A stretch of DNA of 64,000 nt from Alkalihalobacillus sp. CinArs1 (GTDB lineage Bacteria > Bacillota > Bacilli > Bacillales > Guptibacillaceae): assembly GCF_947387515.1 (NCBI RefSeq), contig NZ_CANDOB010000002.1, forward strand, positions 434,001-498,000, written 5' to 3'. Under the pieces are notes generated by a model. It did no database searches and was not told the DNA's origin. It was given only the letters and a program-made list of their open reading frames with translations. The translations under genes were made by a program, and so were the position numbers. Of this stretch, positions 1 to 7,441 are shown in pieces; position 1 is the stretch's first letter, and every line of letters begins with the position of its first letter.

Positions 1-325
1 GGCAGGCGAGGTCAGAGTCGCGTTTGACAAGTACATAGCAGAGGACTTTATCCACCATAATCCGTATTTTAAAGGTGATCGCGAATCATTGATGGCCGCG
101 ATGCAAGAGAATGATGAAGCAGCACCTGATAAAGTGTTTGACGTGAAGCATGTGGTCGAGGACGGAGACGTCGTTGCCGTTCATTCCCATATTAAACAAC
201 ACCCTGAAGACCTCGGTGCCGCTGTTGTTCATCTCTTCCGTTTTCAAGATGGTCTTGTCGTAGAAGCATGGGATATCGGTCAAGCAGTGCCAGAGGATTC
301 TCCAAACGAAAATGGTGTTTTCTAG
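1..325 (+). CDS. SnoaL/NTF2-like protein, 3' part only
   Basis: The reading frame is open from the first bases of the window to a TAG at 323-325, so the 5' end lies outside. The visible part (about 107 codons) begins around AFDKYIAEDFIHHNPYF and ends GQAVPEDSPNENGVF. The pattern (an IHHNP-type motif, an alternating beta region with VVEDGDVVAVHSH, then a stretch with HLFRFQDG and a VVEAWDI strand) is that of SnoaL-like small-molecule binding or cyclase folds of the NTF2 superfamily. Such proteins are common and mostly uncharacterised in bacilli; no substrate can be given. The next gene follows closely and may be cotranscribed. Confidence 0.75.
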   Translation, partial: AGEVRVAFDKYIAEDFIHHNPYFKGDRESLMAAMQENDEAAPDKVFDVKHVVEDGDVVAVHSHIKQHPEDLGAAVVHLFRFQDGLVVEAWDIGQAVPEDSPNENGVF

Positions 326-350
326 ACCGTCAAAAAAAGGAGTGTTAAGC

Positions 351-1058
351 ATGGATGCACAAACGGTCTTGCATGAATTAGAAACGCTTGGTAAGGAACG
401 TACGAAGAAAATGTACATCTCAAGCGGTGCACACGAGCCTGTTTTTGGTGTGGCTACTGGGCAAATGAAGCCGATCGCGAAAAAGATTAAGCAAGATCAA
501 GAGCTTGCTGAGCAGCTTTATGCGACTGGGAACTACGATGCGATGTATTTTGCAGGAATTATCGCTGAACCAGAAGCGATGACGGAAGCAGATTTTGAGC
601 GGTGGATCGACGATGCGTATTTTTATATGATTTCAGACTATGTTGTTGCCGTCACGTTAGCGGAAACAGAAATTGCGCAACAGGTGAGTGACAAATGGAT
701 CGCGAGTGGGGAAGACCTGAAGATGTCTGCCGGCTGGAGCTGCTACTGCTGGCTGCTTGGAAATCGGAAGGATGAGGAGTTCGACACGGATAAGCTTTCG
801 AAGATGCTTGATCAAGCCTCAGAATCCATTCATGACGCGCCAGAACGGACAAAGGCATCGATGAACAATTTTATTTCAACTGTAGGCATCTCCTACGTGT
901 CACTCCACGACAAGGCGGTCGAGGTTGCGAAAGCAGTTGGACCGGTTGAGATGAAGCGTGACAAGAAAAAGAGCAGCATCTTGAACGCTTCTGAAACGAT
1001 TCAAAAACAAGTCGACCGTGGGAAGATTGGGTTTAAGCGAAAGTACGTGAGGTGTTAA
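351..1058 (+). CDS. DNA alkylation repair protein, AlkD-like
   Basis: This 235-residue protein resembles the AlkD/AlkC HEAT-like-repeat DNA glycosylases that excise bulky or cationic alkylated bases. It is almost entirely helical, with the early segment GVATGQMKPIAKKIK typical of the family N-terminus and later WSCYCWLLGNRKD and SMNNFISTVGISY segments of helical repeats. I chose ATG 351 rather than the upstream in-frame codon at 312 because AAAGGAG lies just before it and the upstream extension overlaps the previous gene. The family role is base excision repair in the cytoplasm; whether this paralogue is catalytically active cannot be told, since many bacillar AlkD-like proteins are untested. 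Confidence 0.75.
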   Translation: MDAQTVLHELETLGKERTKKMYISSGAHEPVFGVATGQMKPIAKKIKQDQELAEQLYATGNYDAMYFAGIIAEPEAMTEADFERWIDDAYFYMISDYVVAVTLAETEIAQQVSDKWIASGEDLKMSAGWSCYCWLLGNRKDEEFDTDKLSKMLDQASESIHDAPERTKASMNNFISTVGISYVSLHDKAVEVAKAVGPVEMKRDKKKSSILNASETIQKQVDRGKIGFKRKYVRC

Positions 1059-1085
1059 TACAATACGCTACGAGGTGGGATACAC

Positions 1086-1562
1086 ATGGAAAAGCTCGAT
1101 GCGGTGAAGATCAAGGGTGTAGAAGAAATCGGTGAAAAGAAGCTGGTCGGTTTTCGGGTTGTGTGCAAAGATATGGCTGGATATGCGGAAGAGATTCCTA
1201 AAGCCTCGCAGTTACTCGTTCGTCGAAAAAATGAGATCAAGCATCTCGTTCAACCGGTGAAGCTCATCGGTGCCTTTAAGGCGGCGGAATCTACAGAAGA
1301 TGATGGCTATTGGGTTTGTTTTGAAGTAGAGGAGCATGAAGACATTCCGGAAGACATGGTTTCGCTTACTGTTCCGAAAGAAAAACGTGCTGTTCTAACG
1401 TTTAAAGGGTATGCATCTGACATTTTTAAAGTTTATTCTCATTTGCATGAATGGATCGATGAGAATGGTTATAAAAGGGTTCCGGAAAAATGGACGCTGG
1501 AACTGTATTCAAAGTGGACGGAAGATGAGGATGTCGTAGAGCTTTGTGATCCGGTGCGCTAA
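1086..1562 (+). CDS. GyrI-like / AraC effector-binding domain protein
   Basis: A 158-residue stand-alone effector-binding protein. The N-terminal strand-rich part (EIGEKKLVGFRVVCKDM), the central YWVCFEVEEHEDIPEDMVSLTVPKEKRAVLTF and the C-terminal IDENGYKRVPEKWTLELY stretch match the duplicated beta-alpha-beta-beta layout of the GyrI-like small-molecule binding domain found at the C-terminus of BmrR and Rob and as single-domain proteins such as SbmC. There is no DNA-binding domain, so it is likely a ligand-binding or hydrolytic protein rather than a regulator. It starts 28 bases after the AlkD-like gene with GAGGTGGG upstream, suggesting cotranscription. The ligand is unknown. Confidence 0.75.
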   Translation: MEKLDAVKIKGVEEIGEKKLVGFRVVCKDMAGYAEEIPKASQLLVRRKNEIKHLVQPVKLIGAFKAAESTEDDGYWVCFEVEEHEDIPEDMVSLTVPKEKRAVLTFKGYASDIFKVYSHLHEWIDENGYKRVPEKWTLELYSKWTEDEDVVELCDPVR

Positions 1563-1636
1563 AATCCGACAAACGGGATCAGATGCGATAGGCGACCTGA
1601 AAATTTCATAAAGGATTTTACTAAGGTTCAAAGCTA

Positions 1637-1673
1637 AACCTGGAGTGCTTACATCCAAGCACTCCAGGTTTCA
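1637..1673 (+). terminator. Hairpin terminator after GyrI-like gene
   Basis: Two perfectly complementary 14-base arms (1637-1650 and 1657-1670) are separated by six bases. Only a short T run follows, so it may act as a modest terminator in either direction. It lies 75 bases past the GyrI-like gene, which fits the end of the operon. Confidence 0.65.
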
Positions 1674-1796
1674 CGTATTCTGAACGACTTTTTCCTCTTT
1701 CTTAGGCTCCAATTTTTTTAATGGAAACCTTTTCTATTTATGATACAATCAATGTGAAGTAATTCACATGATAGTTCTAGGTTATGGGGGAGGAAG

Positions 1797-2717
1797 ATGA
1801 GGGTAAAGACTAAGGTATTATCAGCGTTATTTTCTACTTTACTTATAGGAACGGCTGGGTTGATTCTAGGAACCTTTGATGAGGGGCGAATGCCCAGTAT
1901 TGGTGATTTTGGATTTGTGATGATGGTTATGGTACTAACGGCGATAGGCAACTTCGTCTATGGTATCCCTGTCTCCTTTTTATCTGATTGGGTTTCAAAC
2001 AAAGTCCCGTCGTTTCGCTTCATCATAGCGGCATTTATTCATTTGTTCATGGCAGTTGTTACATTTGTGGCAATCCAAGGGTTGTATTTATTTGCAGTTA
2101 TAGCAGCCGTGTTTTTCTTCATAGCGGAAGAGTGGCAACATCGGAAGCTTCGAACTTTTCGAGTGAAGATAGCAATAGGTAATGCTCTTGTATTATTCGC
2201 ATTGCTATTTGGTATATGGGAGCTTCCGAAACTCGAAATAGCAGAAAAAACGCCAGTTTCTCAACTACACACAACAGAAAAAACGAACAGAACGTACGTG
2301 ATTCCTGAAGGATACGAAGGGACGATCGTGGTTTTATACAATATGCCTGGTGAAGAAGAGCTTAAAAAAGAGAACGATCGAGACGTAGTTTCGTTACATA
2401 TAGCAGAACAGGTCTACACGTATGTAGGAGATGTGGTTCAATATGCAGAGGCAAGAACATCATCTGATAGAACGGAAGGGGAAGTAACCGATACTTACTA
2501 TTATTCCGATGAAAAAGGTGAGCGAATAGCTATTGATGAAGAATGCATTTATCGTGGAATAGCGGGGGATGTCGGTCCATATGAAGAGAATGCAGAATAT
2601 GAAATTTTACAAGTGACGCAAACTTACTGTGGATTTGATTTCATGAGATATGGTAGTGAAGTTTATGAACGGCAGGAAGAAAAGATTATGAGTGAGTTGT
2701 TTACGGTAGAGGAGTAA
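1797..2717 (+). CDS. Membrane protein with C-terminal extracytoplasmic domain, unknown function
   Basis: 306 residues. Roughly residues 1-155 hold four or five hydrophobic segments (ALFSTLLIGTAGLILG; FVMMVMVLTAIGNFVYGIP; FIIAAFIHLFMAVVTF; LYLFAVIAAVFFFIAEE; VLFALLFGIWE), followed by a soluble charged domain. The soluble part opens with YVIPEGYEGTIVVLYN, a motif I associate with small secreted bacillar domains (DUF6843-like), and has two cysteines (DEECIY and TYCGFDF) that could form a disulfide outside the cell. GGGGGAGGAAG precedes the ATG closely. It stands alone between terminators or promoters. No function can be assigned; the topology suggests a sensor or surface protein. Confidence 0.6.
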   Translation: MRVKTKVLSALFSTLLIGTAGLILGTFDEGRMPSIGDFGFVMMVMVLTAIGNFVYGIPVSFLSDWVSNKVPSFRFIIAAFIHLFMAVVTFVAIQGLYLFAVIAAVFFFIAEEWQHRKLRTFRVKIAIGNALVLFALLFGIWELPKLEIAEKTPVSQLHTTEKTNRTYVIPEGYEGTIVVLYNMPGEEELKKENDRDVVSLHIAEQVYTYVGDVVQYAEARTSSDRTEGEVTDTYYYSDEKGERIAIDEECIYRGIAGDVGPYEENAEYEILQVTQTYCGFDFMRYGSEVYERQEEKIMSELFTVEE

Positions 2718-2888
2718 GACACCGATACATATTCCAATTTTAAACTTAAACTTAAAGAAGGTTGAAGCAATACATAAAAGGATGCTTACGTTCCCTAAAG
2801 CCATTAAAGAAGACTAAATGGAATTGTCTATGGTTTAATAGGAGAATCTAAACTCAGCACACCTTTGATTGTGGAAGGAGAGAACGAA

Positions 2889-3659
2889 ATGGAATCAACA
2901 ATTTGGCTAGAGTATGGGTGGGCATTATTAATCCTGATCGGATTAGAAGGGCTGCTATCTGCAGACAATGCGCTCGTACTAGCTGTAATCGCCAAGCACT
3001 TACCAGAAGATGAGAAGAAGAAGGCGATCAATTATGGAATCATCATGGCGTTTGTCTTTCGATTTGGTGCACTCTTTGCAATCTCATTCATCGCAAACGT
3101 ATGGCAGATCCAAGCGATCGGTGCCGCTTATCTTCTTTACTTAGGGTTAAAACACATTATAAAGGCACGCATCAAGCATGAACCGCCTTCTAAGGAAGAA
3201 GAAGAGAAAGCAGCAGGCAAAGGCTTTTGGCCGACAGTTGGGAAGATTGCACTGGCTGACCTCGCATTTGCAATCGATTCGATCTTAGCAGCGGTTGCGA
3301 TCGCACTCGGTCTACCAGATTCCCCTCTAGGCGACTTTGGTGGAATGGACGGCGGACAGTTTACCGTTGTCTTGATCGGCGGTATCGCAGGACTAATCCT
3401 TATTAAGTTTGCTGCAACGTGGTTCGTAAAGCTTCTTACAAAACGTCCTGCACTTGAAACAACCGCGTATGCGATCGTTGCATGGGTGGGTGTAAAACTT
3501 GCCATCATTACTCTTGCACACAAAGATATTGGGATCATCGATCATCATTTCCCACATAGTCTACTTTGGACGCTGATTTTCTATGGTGTATTAGTCGCGA
3601 TCGCACTGATCGGGTGGTTTTCACCTACAAAAGAGTCCGTTCAGGAAGAGTCCACATAA
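2889..3659 (+). CDS. TerC family integral membrane protein, paralogue 1
   Basis: 256-residue TerC-family membrane protein with about seven hydrophobic helices. The family hallmarks are the intramembrane acidic motifs LEGLLSADNALVLA (residues about 20-33) and LADLAFAIDSILAA, thought to bind metal ions. In Bacillus the YceF/YkoY members export manganese to extracytoplasmic metalloenzymes (established for MeeF/MeeY). ATG 2889 is preferred over the upstream in-frame TTG at 2865 because GGAAGGAGAG sits immediately upstream. Unlike the paralogue at 31809-32594, this copy has no recognisable yybP-ykoY riboswitch in its 170-base leader. A strong terminator follows. Confidence 0.85.
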   Translation: MESTIWLEYGWALLILIGLEGLLSADNALVLAVIAKHLPEDEKKKAINYGIIMAFVFRFGALFAISFIANVWQIQAIGAAYLLYLGLKHIIKARIKHEPPSKEEEEKAAGKGFWPTVGKIALADLAFAIDSILAAVAIALGLPDSPLGDFGGMDGGQFTVVLIGGIAGLILIKFAATWFVKLLTKRPALETTAYAIVAWVGVKLAIITLAHKDIGIIDHHFPHSLLWTLIFYGVLVAIALIGWFSPTKESVQEEST

Positions 3660-3679
3660 CTGTATAGTGCGTTTGATTG

Positions 3680-3725
3680 AGCTAAGGTTTTCTCGTGAAG
3701 AGGAGAAACCTTAGCTCTTTTTTTA
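3680..3725 (+). terminator. Rho-independent terminator after terC paralogue 1
   Basis: Stem AGCTAAGGTTT-TCTC pairs with GAGGAGAAACCTTAGCT and is followed by a run of seven or more T residues. It sits 20 bases past the stop codon of the TerC gene. Confidence 0.9.
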
Positions 3726-3926
3726 TGGAGAAATGGTATTGGAATTGTCTGTTTATTTAGAGAGGAACATGGCATATATGGGGTAGCATCAAAACAACAA
3801 TACAAAACTGATTTAAAGTTAAGACGAATAATAAGTAAAGGGTTATGTGAAGGAGTAATTTTAGTCTAAGTCACGGTGTTGAAGCTTATATATAGAGTAT
3901 TGTTTTTTAAAAAAGGGGGGAGCTAA

Positions 3927-4415
3927 TTGAACAACTACTATGCGCCATCAGAAGCGGAAGGGTATTTTGTAATGGCTCTAGTTATCGGGATTGGGTTATT
4001 TGTGTTTTGTGCAATCGTTTGGCAGATATTTTGTGGGATTGGTCTTATGAGAATGGCTGAGAGATTGGGAATAAAGAATGGATGGTTTGCTTTTGTTCCA
4101 ATATTGAATCACTACACAATGGGAGAAGTAGTATCAGAAAAGCTTAAAAATAATGGTGGAACGATTTTGATTGTCATGCTCTTAAGCGCTGCTCTTCTAG
4201 GGTGGATACCGATTTTAGGCATCTTTGTAATCATTGCTTATTTGGTGGTTTATTATATTTCACTTTATTGGATCTATGAAAAATTTTCAAACCAATCGTT
4301 AATCATGCTTATCCTCTCCATAATATTTCCTGTAATTACACCTTTCTTTATATTCGCAATAAGGAAAAATGAAATAAAAAATATTAACAGTACGTATGTT
4401 ACAAACGAAGTTTGA
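3927..4415 (+). CDS. Small multi-spanning membrane protein, unknown function
   Basis: 162 residues starting at TTG 3927 behind AAAAAGGGGGGAG. Four hydrophobic segments are visible: residues about 15-40, 70-87, 88-105 and 120-145. The loop RMAERLGIKNGWFAFVPILNHYTMGEV is typical of bacillar proteins often annotated DUF5684-like, which frequently carry N-W-x-A-F-V/I-P motifs; they are occasionally linked to signal peptidase genes but have no established function. It is a single gene followed by a strong terminator. The start could also be an internal ATG (residue about 16), but the ribosome binding site supports TTG. Confidence 0.6.
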   Translation: MNNYYAPSEAEGYFVMALVIGIGLFVFCAIVWQIFCGIGLMRMAERLGIKNGWFAFVPILNHYTMGEVVSEKLKNNGGTILIVMLLSAALLGWIPILGIFVIIAYLVVYYISLYWIYEKFSNQSLIMLILSIIFPVITPFFIFAIRKNEIKNINSTYVTNEV

Positions 4416-4449
4416 CGGTGAATAATGAAGAATATCAAATGGAGTTGCG

Positions 4450-4489
4450 AAAGCTCCGCAGTCAGCTGGTGACTGCGGAGCTTTTTTTA
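4450..4489. terminator. Bidirectional terminator between convergent genes
   Basis: A 13-base perfect stem (AAGCTCCGCAGTC with GACTGCGGAGCTT, seven-base loop) followed by seven T residues ends the plus-strand membrane gene. A-rich sequence on the other side is too short for a good U-run on the minus strand, but the hairpin is placed to serve the convergent RpiR gene as well. Confidence 0.9.
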
Positions 4490-4492
4490 TCC

Positions 4493-5242
4493 CTAACTCC
4501 CTACACTCTTCTTCAAATAACTCTCAAACAATAAATCGATCAGCAGCATGAGCGTCGATCTTGCTGTGATATCATACCCAGCGAACTTCACTTTCCCAAC
4601 GGTCATGCTGAGGTTCGTGTTGACCATGCTGCCGAGCGTAGAGTCGGATGAGTTCGTGATCGCGGCGGTGTCTGCGACCAAGTACGAGAGCTTTTCTGCT
4701 GCGTGGATGAGCGTTTTTGTTTCGCCGCTTGTCGAGATGAAAAATACGAGGTCGTCTGCCTTCACCATGTTCGGAAGAAGGTCGATCATGTGCGATTCGT
4801 ATGTATAATGCGTCTGTTTGTTCGTCTGCATGAGCAGCTTACTGAAGTATTCGGCCATCATTTTTGACAAACCTACCCCGACGACGATGACGCGATTCGC
4901 TTGATGGATTCGCTCGCTCAGACGGTCGAGCTCATGAAGCTGAATCGTTTCAAACGCTTGAACGAAGCCCTTTTTGTAGCTTTCGATCGGGTTTTCTTCA
5001 AGCTCTCCGCTCTCTTCATCCGCGCTTTTCAGTTTATATTTCAGTTCAGAAAATCCTTCTAACCCTAGCTTATGTGACATCCTGACGACGGTCGTCGTGC
5101 TCACGTTGTTCACTTTTGCGATTTCCGTTAGTGAAAGGTTCTTCGCCTCTGTTAAATGCTGATCGATGTAATAGAGCACCTGCTTTTCTGTCGGCGTTAA
5201 GTTCGCAAGGCTATTACCAAACTGATCAATGATCTTGCCCAT
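4493..5242 (-). CDS. MurR/RpiR family transcriptional regulator of the glycosylglycerate operon
   Basis: 249 residues: N-terminal RpiR helix-turn-helix (about residues 1-80, LTEIAKVNNVSTTTVVRMSHKLG) and a C-terminal SIS sugar-phosphate isomerase domain (IVVGVGLSKMMAEYFSKLL, FFISTSGETKTLIHAAEKLS). RpiR proteins sense phosphosugars. The gene is divergent from the PTS-mannosidase-phosphorylase-kinase operon, and a perfect palindrome lies between them, so it most likely controls that operon and senses a phosphorylated glycosylglycerate or a hexose phosphate derived from it (inference). The start MGKIIDQF at 5242 is chosen because AAAAGGAGC lies upstream; the longer frame to 5356 runs through the promoter and operator region. 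Confidence 0.85.
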   Translation of the reverse strand: MGKIIDQFGNSLANLTPTEKQVLYYIDQHLTEAKNLSLTEIAKVNNVSTTTVVRMSHKLGLEGFSELKYKLKSADEESGELEENPIESYKKGFVQAFETIQLHELDRLSERIHQANRVIVVGVGLSKMMAEYFSKLLMQTNKQTHYTYESHMIDLLPNMVKADDLVFFISTSGETKTLIHAAEKLSYLVADTAAITNSSDSTLGSMVNTNLSMTVGKVKFAGYDITARSTLMLLIDLLFESYLKKSVGS

Positions 5243-5298
5243 GTGATTGCTCCTTTTTTCGATATATGCTCGTTTCAGTATAGCATGCTGACGCGTCA

Positions 5299-5318
5299 GT
5301 CTGTACAATTGTACAGAC
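5299..5318. promoter_or_regulatory. Perfect 20-bp palindromic operator, likely RpiR site
   Basis: GTCTGTACAATTGTACAGAC is its own reverse complement over all 20 bases. A further TGTACAG half-site begins at 5321. It lies between the divergent RpiR gene and the PTS operon, upstream of the -35 of the operon promoter and within the leader of the regulator, so it is a good candidate for autoregulation and for activation or repression of the operon. Confidence 0.7.
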
Positions 5319-5336
5319 AATGTACAGAAACACCCG

Positions 5337-5365
5337 TTGTTTTCATGATAAAACAATAATATAAG
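5337..5365 (+). promoter_or_regulatory. Sigma-A promoter of the glycosylglycerate operon
   Basis: TTGTTT (5337-5342), a 17-base spacer and TATAAG (5360-5365) form a plausible sigma-A promoter 44 bases before the PTS gene start. Confidence 0.6.
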
Positions 5366-5369
5366 AACT

Positions 5370-5383
5370 TGTAAGTGTTTTCA
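5370..5383 (+). promoter_or_regulatory. Candidate cre (CcpA) site
   Basis: TGTAAGTGTTTTCA matches the catabolite response element consensus TGWAARCGYTWWCW with one deviation (T for C at the seventh position). It directly follows the -10 box, a position where CcpA represses transcription, as expected for a sugar PTS operon. Confidence 0.55.
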
Positions 5384-5408
5384 TATCGGAATAGATAGGA
5401 GTGACGAG

Positions 5409-7373
5409 ATGCAACTAAGACAGATGACGAATCATAATTTAATCTTGTTCGACGTTGAAGCAGAGAGTAAAGAACAAGTGATCAAACAGCTTATTTCAAA
5501 TTTAGTAAAGGAAGGCTATGTTGAATCGGAACAGCCATTTTTGGAAGCGGTTTTAAAGCGTGAAGAGCTATCACCGACCGGAATGGAGAGAGGGCTTGCG
5601 ATCCCACATGGAAAATCATCCGCAGTGAAAAAAGCAACGTTCGCCGTAGCGAGACTGAAGACGCCGCTTGAAGATTGGGAGAGCATCGATCCTACGAACA
5701 ACGTACAACTCGTATTTTTGATAGCGATTCCAGAAAGTGAAGCGGGTTCCACACACCTAGAAGTATTGTCCACATTGAGTACGAACTTAATGCGCGAAGG
5801 CTATATGGAAGGGTTGATGGCGACAAATAGCGCAGAGGAATTTCTATCTCGACTAGATATTGAAGAGAAAGAAGAAGTTAGTGAAGAAAAAGAATACACG
5901 AAAACGGTCGTTGCTATCACAGCATGTGCGACAGGTATCGCCCATACGTACATGGCAGCAGAAGCACTTGAAAAAGCGGGGCGAGAACTCGGTATCAATG
6001 TACTCGTTGAAAAGCAAGGTGCAAACGGAATTGAAGATGAGCTTACAGCACCCGTGATCGAAAAAGCTGACGCGGTCATCTTCGCAACAGATATTGCACC
6101 AAAGCAGAAAGAGCGATTTAAAGGAAAGAACTACGTTCAAACGCGCGTTGCTGAACCGTTGAAGCATAGTAAGGACATGCTTCAAAGAGCACTATCGAAA
6201 CCGGACGGTGTTGTCGAAACGAACGGGGAAGAGGAAGAATCTAAGTCCACTGGATCAAACGGTGGCGGATTCCTAAAAGACGCGGTACAAGCGGTTATGA
6301 CAGGGATCTCTTACATGATTCCGGTCATCGTTGCAGCTGGTCTTATGATGGGAATCGCAAAGCTTGGCGCGATGCCATTTGGTCTTGTGAATGAAATTCA
6401 TGAAGCGAAATATGCAACACACTCAAATGAACTATTCGTGATCCTGCACCACCTCGACAAGTTTGGCGTCTTGATCTTTAAGTTCATGTACCCGATCTTT
6501 GCAGCATTCGTCGCGTACTCACTCGCTGACCGCGTTGGGCTAGTGGCAGGCTTTATCGGAGGCGCATTCGCAGGCGGTCTTCACCACACGTTCTGGGGAA
6601 TCGAAGGCATTCCATCAGGATTCTTAGGAGCTCTTATCCTCGGTCTAGCAGCAGGATACATCTCCCGTTTCTTAAATCAAAAGATTCAGCTCAGCAAGAA
6701 CTTCCAGGCGATGAAACCGATGTTCCTCATCCCTGCAATCAGTGTTCTATCGATCTTCTTTTTAAACTTTTATGTAATCGATCCCGTATTTGGAGGACTG
6801 AATGTTGTTCTTCGTAACTGGATCGAATCCGCTCAAGGAACAGGTGACGTTGTGCTCGCGTCGATCATCGCATCAGCAACAGCATTTGATCTTGGCGGAC
6901 CGATCAACAAAGCAGCTGGTGCGATCGCGATCGGACTCGCAGCAGATCAAGTATATCCATTAACAGCACGTGTTCTTGCGATCGTTATTCCGCCAATTGG
7001 ACTTGGACTCGCAACGGTTATCGATAAGTACGTTGTCGGTCGTCGCGTATTTGAAGCTGACCTTCGTGTCGCAGGAAACACGGCATTACTACTAGGATTC
7101 ATCGCGATCAGTGAAGGGGCGATTCCGTTCATGCTTCGTAACCCGCTCATCACGATTCCGATCAACATCATCGGTGCGATCGTTGGTGCGAGTACGGCGG
7201 TTCTACTAGGTGCCGTTCAGTGGCTCCCGCTCCCAGCATTCTGGGGCTGGCCGCTTGTCGATAACCTATGGGCATATCTATTAGGCCTGATCGTTGGTGC
7301 ATCGTTCATCGCATTCGCGAACATCTTCATCCGTTTTGCGATGATCAAAAAACGAGAGCTTCAAGCAAACTAA
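5409..7373 (+). CDS. mngA: PTS EIIABC, fructose/mannosylglycerate family
   Basis: 654-residue permease with domain order EIIA-EIIB-EIIC. EIIA holds the phosphorylation histidine in GLAIPHGKS (H67). EIIB holds the active cysteine in VAITACATGIAHT (C173). From about residue 285 the EIIC membrane domain follows, with PVIVAAGLMMG and GGPINKAAG motifs. The fructose superfamily includes FruA and the 2-O-alpha-mannosyl-D-glycerate transporter MngA; E. coli MngA has the same order and nearly the same length. The neighbouring GH38 mannosidase and the glycerate kinase favour mannosylglycerate, or a related glycosylglycerate, imported and phosphorylated on the sugar. Fructose cannot be excluded from sequence alone, but no 1-phosphofructokinase is nearby. 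Confidence 0.85.
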   Translation: MQLRQMTNHNLILFDVEAESKEQVIKQLISNLVKEGYVESEQPFLEAVLKREELSPTGMERGLAIPHGKSSAVKKATFAVARLKTPLEDWESIDPTNNVQLVFLIAIPESEAGSTHLEVLSTLSTNLMREGYMEGLMATNSAEEFLSRLDIEEKEEVSEEKEYTKTVVAITACATGIAHTYMAAEALEKAGRELGINVLVEKQGANGIEDELTAPVIEKADAVIFATDIAPKQKERFKGKNYVQTRVAEPLKHSKDMLQRALSKPDGVVETNGEEEESKSTGSNGGGFLKDAVQAVMTGISYMIPVIVAAGLMMGIAKLGAMPFGLVNEIHEAKYATHSNELFVILHHLDKFGVLIFKFMYPIFAAFVAYSLADRVGLVAGFIGGAFAGGLHHTFWGIEGIPSGFLGALILGLAAGYISRFLNQKIQLSKNFQAMKPMFLIPAISVLSIFFLNFYVIDPVFGGLNVVLRNWIESAQGTGDVVLASIIASATAFDLGGPINKAAGAIAIGLAADQVYPLTARVLAIVIPPIGLGLATVIDKYVVGRRVFEADLRVAGNTALLLGFIAISEGAIPFMLRNPLITIPINIIGAIVGASTAVLLGAVQWLPLPAFWGWPLVDNLWAYLLGLIVGASFIAFANIFIRFAMIKKRELQAN

Positions 7374-7382
7374 ATCACATAG

Positions 7383-7416
7383 AGGGCGCATCTTGAAAAA
7401 GAGTGCCCTTTTTCTT
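7383..7416 (+). terminator. Intercistronic hairpin between PTS and mannosidase genes
   Basis: AGGGC...GCCCT stem with further imperfect pairing (CTT/AAG), followed by TTTTTCTTTT. It may partly terminate transcription or stabilise the PTS message, giving unequal expression inside the operon. Confidence 0.5.
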
Positions 7417-7441
7417 TTAAAAGGTACTGGAGGGAAACAGA

